Source: Achromobacter ruhlandii (GTDB lineage: Bacteria; Pseudomonadota; Gammaproteobacteria; Burkholderiales; Burkholderiaceae_B). From it: DNA of 64,000 nucleotides. This document shows, one piece after another, positions 54,205 to 62,394 of the stretch. The stretch spans positions 1 through 64,000 of the forward strand of contig NZ_CADIJL010000015.1 of NCBI RefSeq assembly GCF_902859695.1. The letters are read 5' to 3'. The translations under genes were made by a program, and so were the position numbers. Below the pieces are notes generated by a model. The model was given only the letters and a program-made list of their open reading frames with translations. It did no database searches and was not told where the DNA came from. Position 1 is the stretch's first letter. Each line of letters opens with the position of its first letter.

Positions 54205-55391
54205 GGCGCAAGCGCCGGATTCCGCTTCAGGAACGCCAGCAGCAATTCCGGCGTCAAAGCGCGCGAGATCAGGAATCCCTGCGCGGTATCGCACTGCATT
54301 TTCTTGAGCAGCGCGAGTTGTTCCCAGGTCTCGACGCCTTCGGCCACCACATTGAGCGAGAGCCGCCGCCCCAGCGACACGATGCTCTCGACCGCGGCCT
54401 GCGCGCCATCGTCGGCCACGCAGCGGCTGATCAACGAGCGGTCGATCTTTAGTTCGGTGAAGGGGGTGGACACCAGGTTGAACACCGAGCTGTAGCCCTG
54501 GCCCGAATCGTCCTGGGCCAGGCCGAACCCCTTCATGCGCAGGCGGCACGCGCCGGCATAATAATCGCTTATCGCATCCGTGGTCGTACCCTCGGTCAGT
54601 TCAAAGCAGATGTCCTGCGGGTTGCCGCCCAGGCGCATGACGTGGTCGTAGAGGCGATCCGGCAGGGCCGCGTCCTGCAGCAGGTGCGTAGGCAGGTTCA
54701 CGGACACCTCCACCCGGAAGTCGTGCTGCTGCCAGGCGTGCTGCGCCGCGATAGTCTGCGCGAGCATCGACAATAGCAGGTCGTCTTCCAGCTCGTCCAG
54801 TATCAGCGCGGGCAGGAATTGGCCTGGCAGCAACACACTGCCATCGGGCCGGACCCATCGCACCAGCGCCTCGGCGGCGGTGACCGAACCGTCGGCGATG
54901 CGCATCTTGGGCTGGAACCAGGCCCGGACCTCGCCGGAGCGCAACGCATGTTGCAGCGCGGCACGGTCGAACGATTGCCCCGATACCAACGATTCGGCCT
55001 TCAGGCGCGACGCGGCCTTCAGCTTGGCGACCAGCGCGATGATGGCCTGCGGCTGCGCCGGCTTGGACAGTTGGTCGATAACGCGCATGCCCAGCGTCTT
55101 GGCCACCAGGCTGGCGCCCGCGATCAGGCGCTTGGGGGACGAACTGATCACCGCCAGCAGGGGGGGCGCCTCGTAGGCGGACAGGCGCTGGATCAGTTGC
55201 ACGCCATCCAGCTCGGGCATGAGCAGATCGCTCAACACCAGATCGTAGCGCTGCTGTTCCAGCAGGCGCAGGGCATGACAGCCGTTCTCGGCGGTTTCGA
55301 CGTGCGCGACGCCGGCCTGGAGAAACAGGCTTCTCAGGTACTCGCGCTGCAATAGCTGGTCATCGACGATCAAGACGCGATAGGACAGCAT
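54201..55391 (-). CDS. Receiver-EAL protein, RocR-like cyclic-di-GMP phosphodiesterase
   Basis: 396 residues. N-terminal receiver with Asp10-Asp11 and phospho-acceptor Asp55 (LVLSDLLMPELDG), then an EAL domain from about 140. Motifs: EAL at 174-176 (TAAEALVRW), Asn in SVNLPTHLLQ, FELTEG, DDSGQG (294-299; usually DDFGTG), ELKIDRSLI and VVAEGVET, so most metal and substrate residues are present. The unusual loop-6 Ser and Gln may reduce activity. Predicted to hydrolyse cyclic-di-GMP under control of the kinase relay. First gene of the operon; GTGA overlap with the kinase. Like RocR in Pseudomonas. Confidence 0.93.
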   Translation of the reverse strand: MLSYRVLIVDDQLLQREYLRSLFLQAGVAHVETAENGCHALRLLEQQRYDLVLSDLLMPELDGVQLIQRLSAYEAPPLLAVISSSPKRLIAGASLVAKTLGMRVIDQLSKPAQPQAIIALVAKLKAASRLKAESLVSGQSFDRAALQHALRSGEVRAWFQPKMRIADGSVTAAEALVRWVRPDGSVLLPGQFLPALILDELEDDLLLSMLAQTIAAQHAWQQHDFRVEVSVNLPTHLLQDAALPDRLYDHVMRLGGNPQDICFELTEGTTTDAISDYYAGACRLRMKGFGLAQDDSGQGYSSVFNLVSTPFTELKIDRSLISRCVADDGAQAAVESIVSLGRRLSLNVVAEGVETWEQLALLKKMQCDTAQGFLISRALTPELLLAFLKRNPALAP

Positions 55392-55606
55392 GGTTGATTC
55401 TCCAAGGCTCGCAGTTTTCCGCCACGCGCGCGGCCGGGCGCGGCGCCGGGGCGGCCGGCGTCGGCGGCAGGCAATCCGCCATTAGAGAAGTCCAGCCGTG
55501 GGTTGGGTATCAGACGTTTCCGAATCTCGATCGGCACGTGCGGCGTTCGGGTGCTTGCCCGTTTTTAGGAACTGTCTGATTCATTGGCCTGCCGGCGCTT
55601 TCTAGA
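55392..55606. promoter_or_regulatory. Divergent spacer upstream of regulatory operon
   Basis: 215 bp between the EAL gene and the degenerate receiver gene. Includes GAACTGTCTGAT at 55569-55580, also found before fimbrial operon 1, and a GC-rich block at 55420-55470. Promoters for both directions should lie here; the regulatory target of the shared motif is unproven. Confidence 0.45.
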
Positions 55607-56050
55607 ATGCAACGCCCTGTTCATCCATTCCGTGCCGTGCCCCATTTCGCCTTTCTGCATCATCTGCACATACATGCGCAATACATCGATCGCGCGGCGC
55701 GGCTCGCGGACAACCTGCGCGAGTCGATCGCCTCCCTCAGCCTGTATGCCGATACCCAGGCCAGCCTGTATGCGCGCAGCGGCGCGCCGGGCCGGCACTA
55801 TTTGCTGGTGGAGGGGCGTTCGTTGTGGCTGCAGCGGTTTTTCGCGGTACCGCATTGTCCGCAATTGTCGGGCGTCATTGCCATCGTGACCGACCGGCCC
55901 GGTTCGGCCGAGCGCAGCAAATTGTTGTTGGCGGACGCCGACATGTGCCTGCCCGGTTCGGCGCTGCCCCGCGAAATCGTGGCGGCGCTGTCGGCGCTGG
56001 CAAGGATGGAGCAACGCTTGGCCATCGCGGCCAACAGGGCGGACGGATGA
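55607..56050 (+). CDS. Degenerate stand-alone receiver-like protein
   Basis: 147 residues from the ATG at 55607; the start is uncertain because no clear ribosome-binding site precedes it. The C-terminal half (VIAIVTDRPGSAERSKLLLA, DADMCLPGSALPREIVAALS, ALARMEQRLAI) aligns by pattern with beta4-alpha4-beta5-alpha5 of response-regulator receivers. The phospho-acceptor region is replaced by HYLLVEGRSLWLQRFF with no usable Asp, and the active-site lysine is absent. There is no DNA-binding domain. It is divergent from the Roc-like operon, so it may act as a decoy or adaptor. It is also possibly a truncated regulator. Confidence 0.5.
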   Translation: MQRPVHPFRAVPHFAFLHHLHIHAQYIDRAARLADNLRESIASLSLYADTQASLYARSGAPGRHYLLVEGRSLWLQRFFAVPHCPQLSGVIAIVTDRPGSAERSKLLLADADMCLPGSALPREIVAALSALARMEQRLAIAANRADG

Positions 56051-56400
56051 TGGGGGGCGGGTTGGCCTGACGCTCATGCCGTGGCTCGCGCGAGGAAATC
56101 CATGCGTCGATTAGGTCCTGGCCTGGCCCGCCTGTCATCCCGAGCGCGTCGCCACTGGCGCGCTGTTTTCCTCGCGCTGCAGGCCGCCATGACGGCGGCC
56201 GGCTCTTGTTCCCGTACGTGGGTGGAAAGCTGGCCTCTGTAAAAAGGCGAGGAGCCGTGAACAAAAGGGAAGCCTTGTCTCAGGGTGGGACGGCGCGCAT
56301 GCTTTGCCCGATTCCATGGCGAAATTCTGCTTCGGAAGGTTTTTGATGGTCCGCTTTCGCGCGAACCGGCGATAACGGTCGCGCGGGTCCACCGCATGCC
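56051..56400. other. 350-bp spacer without recognisable gene
   Basis: Between the degenerate receiver and the chaperone of operon 2. I see no convincing ORF, tRNA, palindrome or strong terminator. In many chaperone-usher operons a tip adhesin gene would follow here; it is absent. Confidence 0.4.
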
Positions 56401-57147
56401 TTATTCATTCACCCGCTCCTCGAACACGCATTTGCCCGCCGCGCAGCGATATCGGCTCATGCGCAGGCCGCCATAGTCATCCACATTGCCCAGCATCATC
56501 TGGCTGGCGTCCGCGGGCAGTTGCAACTTCAGCGTCTGCTCGGCGAATGGCGCCAGCATGATGGGCGTTCCAAAGCCGGGCAGGGGCTGCTTGCGGTCCT
56601 GGCCTATCCAGATCACCGTGGTGTAGTAGGGGGAGGGATTCTTCAGTGTCAGCTGCTGGCCGCCGGCGTGTATCTGCAGGCTCTTTTCCGGCTCCGCCTC
56701 GCCCCGCTCGACCAGCTTGGCCGGGCGCAGGAAGAGCTTCAGCCGGCTTTGCATGGTCAGCTGCAGGATGTTGGCGTCGGTCTTGGGCGGCTCCGGCGGA
56801 ATCTCGCGCACGTTGAAATAGAACAGGGTCTCGCGGTCTTGCGGCAGACTCGCGGCCAGGCCGTCGTTGGCGCGCGCGATGCGCACCTGGGCCTTCTTGC
56901 CGCCGTCGATGCGCTGCAAGGGCGGCAGCGCCACCAGGTCGCTGATCGTGTTGCCGTCGGCGTCCTCGACCCAGGCCTGCGCCAGATAGGGCGTGTCATG
57001 GCTCTCGTTGCTCAGGATGACCGATACCGACTTCTGGTTGCCGCCCATGATGATGCGGGTACGGTCCACGTTGATGGCGGCCTGGGCGCTCGGCCCCCAG
57101 GCCAGGGCGGCGCCCAGTAGCAGGCTCATAAGATGTTTGCGTTTCAC
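56401..57147 (-). CDS. PapD-like pilus chaperone (fimbrial operon 2)
   Basis: 248 residues from GTG at 57147 (AGAAGAG upstream); ATG at 57129 is an alternative. Signal peptide MSLLLGAALAWGPSAQAA, PapD core INVDRTRIIMGGNQKSVSVI, RETLFYFNVREIPPEPP and SRLKLFLRPAKL, with typical Arg/Lys cleft residues. It carries a Cys pair at its end (YRCAAGKCVF), seen in some FimC-like chaperones. Lies 40 bp after the usher. Serves the pilin of this operon. Confidence 0.92.
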   Translation of the reverse strand: MKRKHLMSLLLGAALAWGPSAQAAINVDRTRIIMGGNQKSVSVILSNESHDTPYLAQAWVEDADGNTISDLVALPPLQRIDGGKKAQVRIARANDGLAASLPQDRETLFYFNVREIPPEPPKTDANILQLTMQSRLKLFLRPAKLVERGEAEPEKSLQIHAGGQQLTLKNPSPYYTTVIWIGQDRKQPLPGFGTPIMLAPFAEQTLKLQLPADASQMMLGNVDDYGGLRMSRYRCAAGKCVFEERVNE

Positions 57148-57187
57148 GTGTGCTCTTCTCAAAAAGTCGGGCGCCCCGAGGGGCGTC

Positions 57188-59677
57188 TCATTGGCAGGGC
57201 AGGGGTTGCGGCCCCTGGTCGAGCGCCGCCGCGGTCGGCAGCGTCAGGTGGCATTCGGTGGTGCCGCCCCATGTGACGGTCAGCGCCTGGCGGTCGTCGG
57301 GGGCCACGTTGAGGTACACCAGTCCGCCGTCGGCCACCATCCCGGCGGTCTTGCCGGTGCGGGTGGACAGCACGAGCGCCCCCAGGGGCGGATGGCTGCC
57401 GCCGGGCAGCTCGACGCGCCCCAGCATCTGCTCGCCATGAATGGCGCTGACGCGGGTGTAGCCTATGGCGCCTTCGGTCAGCACCTGGTTGATCATCGCG
57501 TCGGCCACGTCGACCCCCTCGGGCAGCGCGTTGACGTCCACCGCCAGATAGCTCTCCCGGTAGCTCGACACACCATTGACGACGGCGATGCCGAAGCGGT
57601 TGGTGATGGCATCGCCGTTCTCGATCTGCACGCCGGCGATGCCGTCGGTGTCGATCATCATGCGCGGCTCGTTGCCGGCCGCGGGGGGGCCGAAGGCCGC
57701 ACCCTCGGGGGTCGCCGTCAGCGAGCCGTACCAGTTCAGGCCCACGCTGCGGTACTGGCCCGGCTGCCAGGTGAAATCGCCCGCGGCGCGGCCGTAGGCC
57801 GTGCGGCTCTGGATGTTGCCGCTCATGCTCTGGCGGCGCGTGTCGTTGCCGTGGTCGTCGCTGGCGCTCAGGTTCCAGGTGGTGCCTGGGGTGCTGAAGT
57901 CGGTGTAGCCGACGTTCTGTTGCATGCTGCCACCGCCGCTATTCTGGTAGCCATAGCTCAGTTGACGCGTGTCGCCCAGCGGGATGCTGAGGCTGGCGAA
58001 GATCTGGTTCTGGGCCGGGCCGTAGAAGCTCTGGGTGCGCGCCAGCGATAGCGACAGGCCGACGTTGCGCAGCGGCCCGAAACTCGCATTCTTGTTGAAC
58101 GACAGCATGTAGTGGTTGTTGGCCTTGGTGTCGTTCCAGTAATTGAGCCGGCTCAGCGACACGGAAACGCTCAGCTGCAGCGGCTGGATGTACTGGCTGT
58201 AGGAAACCGTATAGCTTTGCTTTTCATCGCGGAAATCGCCGCCGTGCAACGCCGAGCGAACGATGAATTCGCGCATGGGCAGGAAGTGCCGCCCCGAGAA
58301 GCGGTAGCCCATGAAGGCCAGCGTGCTGCCCAGTTCGTCGAAGTTCTTGGCGTAGTTGACCCTGTAGCTGTAGCCCGTGCGCCGCGGCGCCGAGGAATAC
58401 GGCAGGCGCGCATCCGAGCGCGTGACGTCGGCCGACAGCGCGCCCCATCTGCCCAGGTTCTGCCCGGCGCCCAGCGCCAGCGCCCGGTAGTTGTCATTGG
58501 TGATGATCAGTCCGCCATACAGCGAGGTGTTGTTGAACGCGCCCCAGGCGGCTTCGCCCATCACGAATTGGGGCTTGGCCAGGTGGTTGCCGCTGTCGCC
58601 GCCGAACAGCGGACGCCCCCAAGACAGTTGGTAACGCAGGTTGTCCTTGCGCGTCATGAACGGCACGCTGGCGGTGTTGACCTGCCAGCTACGCTTGCTG
58701 CCGTCGCTTTCCTGCACTGTCACGTCCAGGCTGCCGCTGATGTTCTGGCTCAGCGCCTCCAGCACGAAGGGGCCGGGTGACACCCGGGTCTGGTAGAGCA
58801 GGCGGCCGTTCTGGCTGACCGTCACCTGGGCGTTGCTGTTGGCGATGCCGGCGATCTGCGGCGCGTATCCCTGCAGCGATGGGGGCAGCATGCGTTCATC
58901 GCTGGCCAGCGTCACGCCCGCGAAGCGGAAAGGGTCGAAAATGGCGGACGACAGGTAAGTCTGGCCCAGCGTCAGTTTCGAACGCCACTGCGGTAAGGCG
59001 CGAAACAGGTAGGTTTGCGGCAGGCTGAAGCGCGCCTGCGACTGGCCGCCGCCGTCGTAACGGTTGTATTGGTAGTCGCTGCGCAGCCGCCACGCGCCCA
59101 GGTTCAGGCCAGCGGTGCCATACAGGGTGTAGCTCGTCGTGCGCGCACCCTGCTGAGGCATGTAGCGATTGGCCAGCAGGTTGTAGTCCAGGATCACGCC
59201 GTTCACGCCATTGCTCCAGCGCGCGGGCGGCACCCAGTCCGGGTCCTGGTATTGCAGCCAAGCCTGCGGCACCGTCAAGGTCAGACTCTGGCGTTCGGCG
59301 TTGTAGACGACCCGGCTGTCGGGGGTGTTCAGGTCGACGCAGGGGCCGCCCTCGGCCGCGTCGACATGGGCCAGGCGCGCGCGGATGTCATCCTTCAGGT
59401 TGAGCATGTCGACCATTTCGGGGGTGACACAGAAGACGGTGCCATCGCCGATCACGGGCACCGACCTGACTAGGGTCTGGCCCTGGACCAGCCGCTGATC
59501 CTGGTAGATGTCGAGCAGGTAGGTGCCGGGCGCGATGTAGCCATCGCGGCTGAAGATCGAAAGATCGATGTTGTTCTTGTCTTTGGTATTGACAAAGCCG
59601 GTGCTGAATTCCGTCGCTTGTGCCGCGCATGCAAAGGTACTGATCGCCACGAGGGATGCCAAACGGGCCAGGGTCAT
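57188..59677 (-). CDS. Fimbrial usher (fimbrial operon 2)
   Basis: 829 residues with signal peptide LASLVAISTFACAAQA. Usher N-terminal domain, FVLEALSQNISGSLDVTVQE, the barrel with FSGRHFLPMREF and QNSGGGSMQQNVGYTDFS, and C-terminal TTECHLTLPT ... LPCQ disulfide domain. It is separate in sequence from the operon-1 usher. Positioned between pilin and chaperone genes. Downstream translational start lacks a strong ribosome-binding site, which would lower its level relative to pilin. Confidence 0.93.
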   Translation of the reverse strand: MTLARLASLVAISTFACAAQATEFSTGFVNTKDKNNIDLSIFSRDGYIAPGTYLLDIYQDQRLVQGQTLVRSVPVIGDGTVFCVTPEMVDMLNLKDDIRARLAHVDAAEGGPCVDLNTPDSRVVYNAERQSLTLTVPQAWLQYQDPDWVPPARWSNGVNGVILDYNLLANRYMPQQGARTTSYTLYGTAGLNLGAWRLRSDYQYNRYDGGGQSQARFSLPQTYLFRALPQWRSKLTLGQTYLSSAIFDPFRFAGVTLASDERMLPPSLQGYAPQIAGIANSNAQVTVSQNGRLLYQTRVSPGPFVLEALSQNISGSLDVTVQESDGSKRSWQVNTASVPFMTRKDNLRYQLSWGRPLFGGDSGNHLAKPQFVMGEAAWGAFNNTSLYGGLIITNDNYRALALGAGQNLGRWGALSADVTRSDARLPYSSAPRRTGYSYRVNYAKNFDELGSTLAFMGYRFSGRHFLPMREFIVRSALHGGDFRDEKQSYTVSYSQYIQPLQLSVSVSLSRLNYWNDTKANNHYMLSFNKNASFGPLRNVGLSLSLARTQSFYGPAQNQIFASLSIPLGDTRQLSYGYQNSGGGSMQQNVGYTDFSTPGTTWNLSASDDHGNDTRRQSMSGNIQSRTAYGRAAGDFTWQPGQYRSVGLNWYGSLTATPEGAAFGPPAAGNEPRMMIDTDGIAGVQIENGDAITNRFGIAVVNGVSSYRESYLAVDVNALPEGVDVADAMINQVLTEGAIGYTRVSAIHGEQMLGRVELPGGSHPPLGALVLSTRTGKTAGMVADGGLVYLNVAPDDRQALTVTWGGTTECHLTLPTAAALDQGPQPLPCQ

Positions 59678-59771
59678 GATATCTATTGCCGAGTCGCCGG
59701 CCAGAAGGGGTGCCGGACTGCCTCGGCGTCAATGCGGCGGCGCTGAGCGGCCGCCTCGGTGGGGTATTGCT

Positions 59772-59824
59772 CGCGCGCCCGCCCCCCTCCCGCCGCCAGG
59801 ACGGCGGCGGGGGGCGGGCGCGCG
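59772..59824 (-). promoter_or_regulatory. Long GC hairpin between pilin and usher genes
   Basis: Arms 59772-59781 with 59815-59824 and 59786-59797 with 59803-59814, about 22 pairs interrupted by a 4-nt bulge (59782-59785), loop near 59798-59802. It sits 21 bp past the pilin stop and 95 bp before the usher start. Probably stabilises the pilin transcript or attenuates read-through into the usher. Confidence 0.65.
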
Positions 59825-59844
59825 GAACGGTGGAGATCAACCGT

Positions 59845-60402
59845 TCACTTGTAGTCCAGCATGTAGGTCACCTTGGACTTGACCGTGCCCGCCACGGCTT
59901 GCGCGGCGCCGTCGTTGGCGATGCGGGCGAAGAAGCTCAGCAGATTGTCGCCTTTGGACATTTGCGTGCCGGCGCCAGCCACATCGAAGTTGACGGGCGA
60001 GGTGCCGTTGGCCGCCAACAGTTGGATGGCGACGTTCTGGGCGCTACCCATGGTATTGGGGATCATGCCGGTGGTCCCTGTCTGCCCGGGGAAAACGATT
60101 TCGATCTTCGAGCCGGCGGGATTGGTCGCGCCCGCTGTCGGCGTGCCGAAGTTGCAACCGATCAAGTGGATCTCGATCGGCACCGAGGTGCCGTGCTTGC
60201 CCGTGCCGCTCAGAACCTTATTGGAGACTTGCCCCAGCTCGACGGCCATGTTGGCGTCGGTGGCCGCGATGGAGCAAGGCGCTTCGAGAACCGAACCGGT
60301 GAAGGTGATGGAACCTTGGCCCGTGTCACCGGCGGCGAATGCCGCCAGCGGGCCGAGCAGGGCGGCGCTGGTCGCGGTGGCGAGGAGTGTCTTCTTAAAC
60401 AT
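59845..60402 (-). CDS. Major fimbrial subunit (FimA-type pilin)
   Basis: 185 residues. Signal peptide SAALLGPLAAFAAGDTG, then the pilin motif GSITFTGSVLEAPCSIAATD, Cys pair closing at IHLIGCNFGTP, and the C-terminal donor strand KSKVTYMLDYK with the penultimate Tyr. Polymerises into fimbrial shafts by donor-strand exchange. AAGGACG before ATG. First gene of operon 2. Confidence 0.95.
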   Translation of the reverse strand: MFKKTLLATATSAALLGPLAAFAAGDTGQGSITFTGSVLEAPCSIAATDANMAVELGQVSNKVLSGTGKHGTSVPIEIHLIGCNFGTPTAGATNPAGSKIEIVFPGQTGTTGMIPNTMGSAQNVAIQLLAANGTSPVNFDVAGAGTQMSKGDNLLSFFARIANDGAAQAVAGTVKSKVTYMLDYK

Positions 60403-60864
60403 GGATCGTCCTTATGTGATACCCGTTGGGGATGGTCTGCACTGGTCGTGCGGTTGAAGAAATCGAAGGAGCCGGGCGGAGAAATCCGGGGCCGGTCGCC
60501 GCTGCGGGCACGCAGCCATCGCGCGATCTAGGGCGGTCGCGGGGCACTGCGAGGCATGGGCGTCAGCAATGGGAAACGGGCGTGGCCGCCGCGCGACCCG
60601 CGAACCTGACAGGGGCGCGCGGCGTAACGAAAGCCAGGGAGCCGGATGTTGGCGAAAAGGCCGGCATCTGCGCCGGCGATGCAACCACGCCCGCTGGCGC
60701 GGGCGGAGGCAGGTCAATCAGAACCCGCCGGGCATGCGGATAGATATGGGAGTTTTTCGTCATGCCAGGCATCCTGCATGACGGCGATTATCTGTTCGTT
60801 AACGCGAATCAGATGCGAAGGGCGCGCACCGCCTCGACGGCTGGCGCCCTGAACCCGGGGCGGT
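60403..60864. other. 462-bp spacer upstream of pilin
   Basis: The pilin promoter should lie here. No poly-C tract like that of Bordetella fim promoters is present, nor a clear inverted repeat. Several short ORFs lack codon bias and similarity. Nothing else recognised. Confidence 0.4.
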
Positions 60865-61656
60865 TCACGCGCGCCAGGCAAGCACGACGGCCACCGCCAC
60901 GCACACGGCCGCGAACGTCCGTTGCAACACCGCCTGCGGCAGGCGCGGCGCCAGCGCGCGGCCGATCGCCATGCCGGCGACCGCTGCGGCCACGAAGACC
61001 CATTGCGCCGCCGTCAGCGTCAGGCCATGCAGCAGCGCCGAACCGACCGTGGCGGCGGAAACCAGCGCGATGACCATGAGCGACGTCGAGACGATGCTGA
61101 TCATGCGTGCATCGCTGAAGTGCGTCAGCGCCGGCACGATGATGAAGCCGCCGCCCACGCCCAGCATGCCGGTGCAGATGCCGGAGACGGCGCCGATGCC
61201 GCCCAGTGTGGCGGCGGTGAGGCGGGTCCAGACGAAGCGGCCGGTCTCGGGCGACAGGCGGCAGGCCTTTGGCGGGGCGTCGGGCGCTCCAGCGATCGGC
61301 GCGCGGCGGCGCGACTGCTGCGCCATGCGTACCGCCACCAGCAGCATGACGCCGGCAAAAATCAGACTAAGCCTGTGCGCCGGCAGGTGGCGCGCCAGCG
61401 ACAATCCCAGAGGGGCGGTCAGTGCGCCCATCGCCGCCATCAGCATGGCGGCCTTGTAGCGAACCAGACCGCGCAGCAAGCCCTGCACAGCGCCGACCGC
61501 CGAGGCGATACCCACGGCGATCAGCGCTACCGGCGCCGCCTGGGGCAGCGTCAGGCCCAGCCCGAACATCAGCGCGGGCACGGCCAGGATGCCGCCTCCC
61601 GCGCCTGTCAGGCCCAAGGAGACGCCAATGCACAGTCCGAGCAGGGTTGCGGTCAT
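60865..61656 (-). CDS. TauE/SafE (TSUP)-family membrane permease
   Basis: 263 residues with about seven or eight helices. Two repeats each carry the family Gly-rich motif: GLTGAGGGILAVPALMFGLG near the start and CTGMLGVGGGFIIVPALTHF in the second half. TSUP proteins move sulfite, sulfonates, thiosulfate or carbonyl acids out of the cell. Divergent from the QseB-like regulator over 72 bp, so possibly a target of that system. Confidence 0.9.
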   Translation of the reverse strand: MTATLLGLCIGVSLGLTGAGGGILAVPALMFGLGLTLPQAAPVALIAVGIASAVGAVQGLLRGLVRYKAAMLMAAMGALTAPLGLSLARHLPAHRLSLIFAGVMLLVAVRMAQQSRRRAPIAGAPDAPPKACRLSPETGRFVWTRLTAATLGGIGAVSGICTGMLGVGGGFIIVPALTHFSDARMISIVSTSLMVIALVSAATVGSALLHGLTLTAAQWVFVAAAVAGMAIGRALAPRLPQAVLQRTFAAVCVAVAVVLAWRA

Positions 61657-61660
61657 CTTT

Positions 61661-61701
61661 GTTAATTACTTTTAGAAATTAACTTATTACTTCGAATAAG
61701 T
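61661..61701. promoter_or_regulatory. Divergent promoter with two inverted repeats
   Basis: GTTAATT ... AATTAAC (61661-61667 and 61677-61683) and ACTTATT ... AATAAGT (61682-61688 and 61695-61701), both 7-bp arms with short spacers, in a very AT-rich 72-bp spacer between the TSUP and OmpR-type genes. Candidate binding sites of the adjacent response regulator. Confidence 0.55.
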
Positions 61702-61728
61702 ATAACGTGCGGGAACAGGGAGTCTGCG

Positions 61729-62394
61729 ATGCGCATTTTGTTGGTCGAGGATGATGCCTCGATTGCCTTGGCGATCCAGGCCGGTCTGGGGCTGCAGGGG
61801 TTCGTGGTCGACGCGGTCGGCACCCTGCGCCAGGCCGACCTGGCGGTGCGGACGTCCCATGTCAGCGCCTGTGTGCTGGATCTGTGCCTGCCCGACGGCG
61901 ACGGCATGACGTTGCTGGCGAAGTGGCGCGCGCGGCGCCAGAGCCTGCCGGTTCTGGTGCTGAGCGCACGGTCGGGGGTGTTCCACCGCGTCGACGCGTT
62001 GCGCGCCGGCGCCGACGACTACCTGCCCAAGCCATTTGACCTGGACGAGCTGGGCGCGCGCCTGCAGGCGGTGATACGGCGCGCCGCCGGGTACAGCGCC
62101 GACCGCATCGACCACGGGCGCCTGACGCTGTTCCCGTCCCGTGGCGAAGTGCTGCTGGACGGCGCCCGCGTCACATTGCAGCGGCGCGAACTGGCCTTGC
62201 TCACGACGCTGTTGCAGCATCCCGGGCAGATTCTCACCATGGATCAGTTGCGCGACAGCCTGTACGGCTTCGACGACCGGGTCGAGAGCAACGCCGTCAA
62301 CGTGCACATTCACAAGCTGCGCCGCAAGCTCGGCGCCGATCTCATCGAAACCGTGCGCGGCTGGGGTTACCGGCTCGGAATGCCGCGGCCATGA
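61729..62394 (+). CDS. OmpR-family response regulator, QseB/PmrA-like
   Basis: 221 residues. Receiver with Asp8-Asp9 pocket, phospho-acceptor Asp51 (CVLDLCLPDGDG) and lysine in YLPKPF; winged helix (QRRELALLTTLLQHPG, HIHKLRRKL, ending in GWGYRL). Overlaps the kinase gene by ATGA. Typical of QseB/TctD-like regulators. Confidence 0.93.
   Translation: MRILLVEDDASIALAIQAGLGLQGFVVDAVGTLRQADLAVRTSHVSACVLDLCLPDGDGMTLLAKWRARRQSLPVLVLSARSGVFHRVDALRAGADDYLPKPFDLDELGARLQAVIRRAAGYSADRIDHGRLTLFPSRGEVLLDGARVTLQRRELALLTTLLQHPGQILTMDQLRDSLYGFDDRVESNAVNVHIHKLRRKLGADLIETVRGWGYRLGMPRP

Noticed and set aside
60563..60772. 69-residue minus-strand ORF upstream of the pilin gene
   Set aside because: No signal peptide, similarity or ribosome-binding site; composition like noise.
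60403..60864. Poly-C phase-variable fim promoter as in Bordetella pertussis
   Set aside because: No C-run of meaningful length is present in the spacer.
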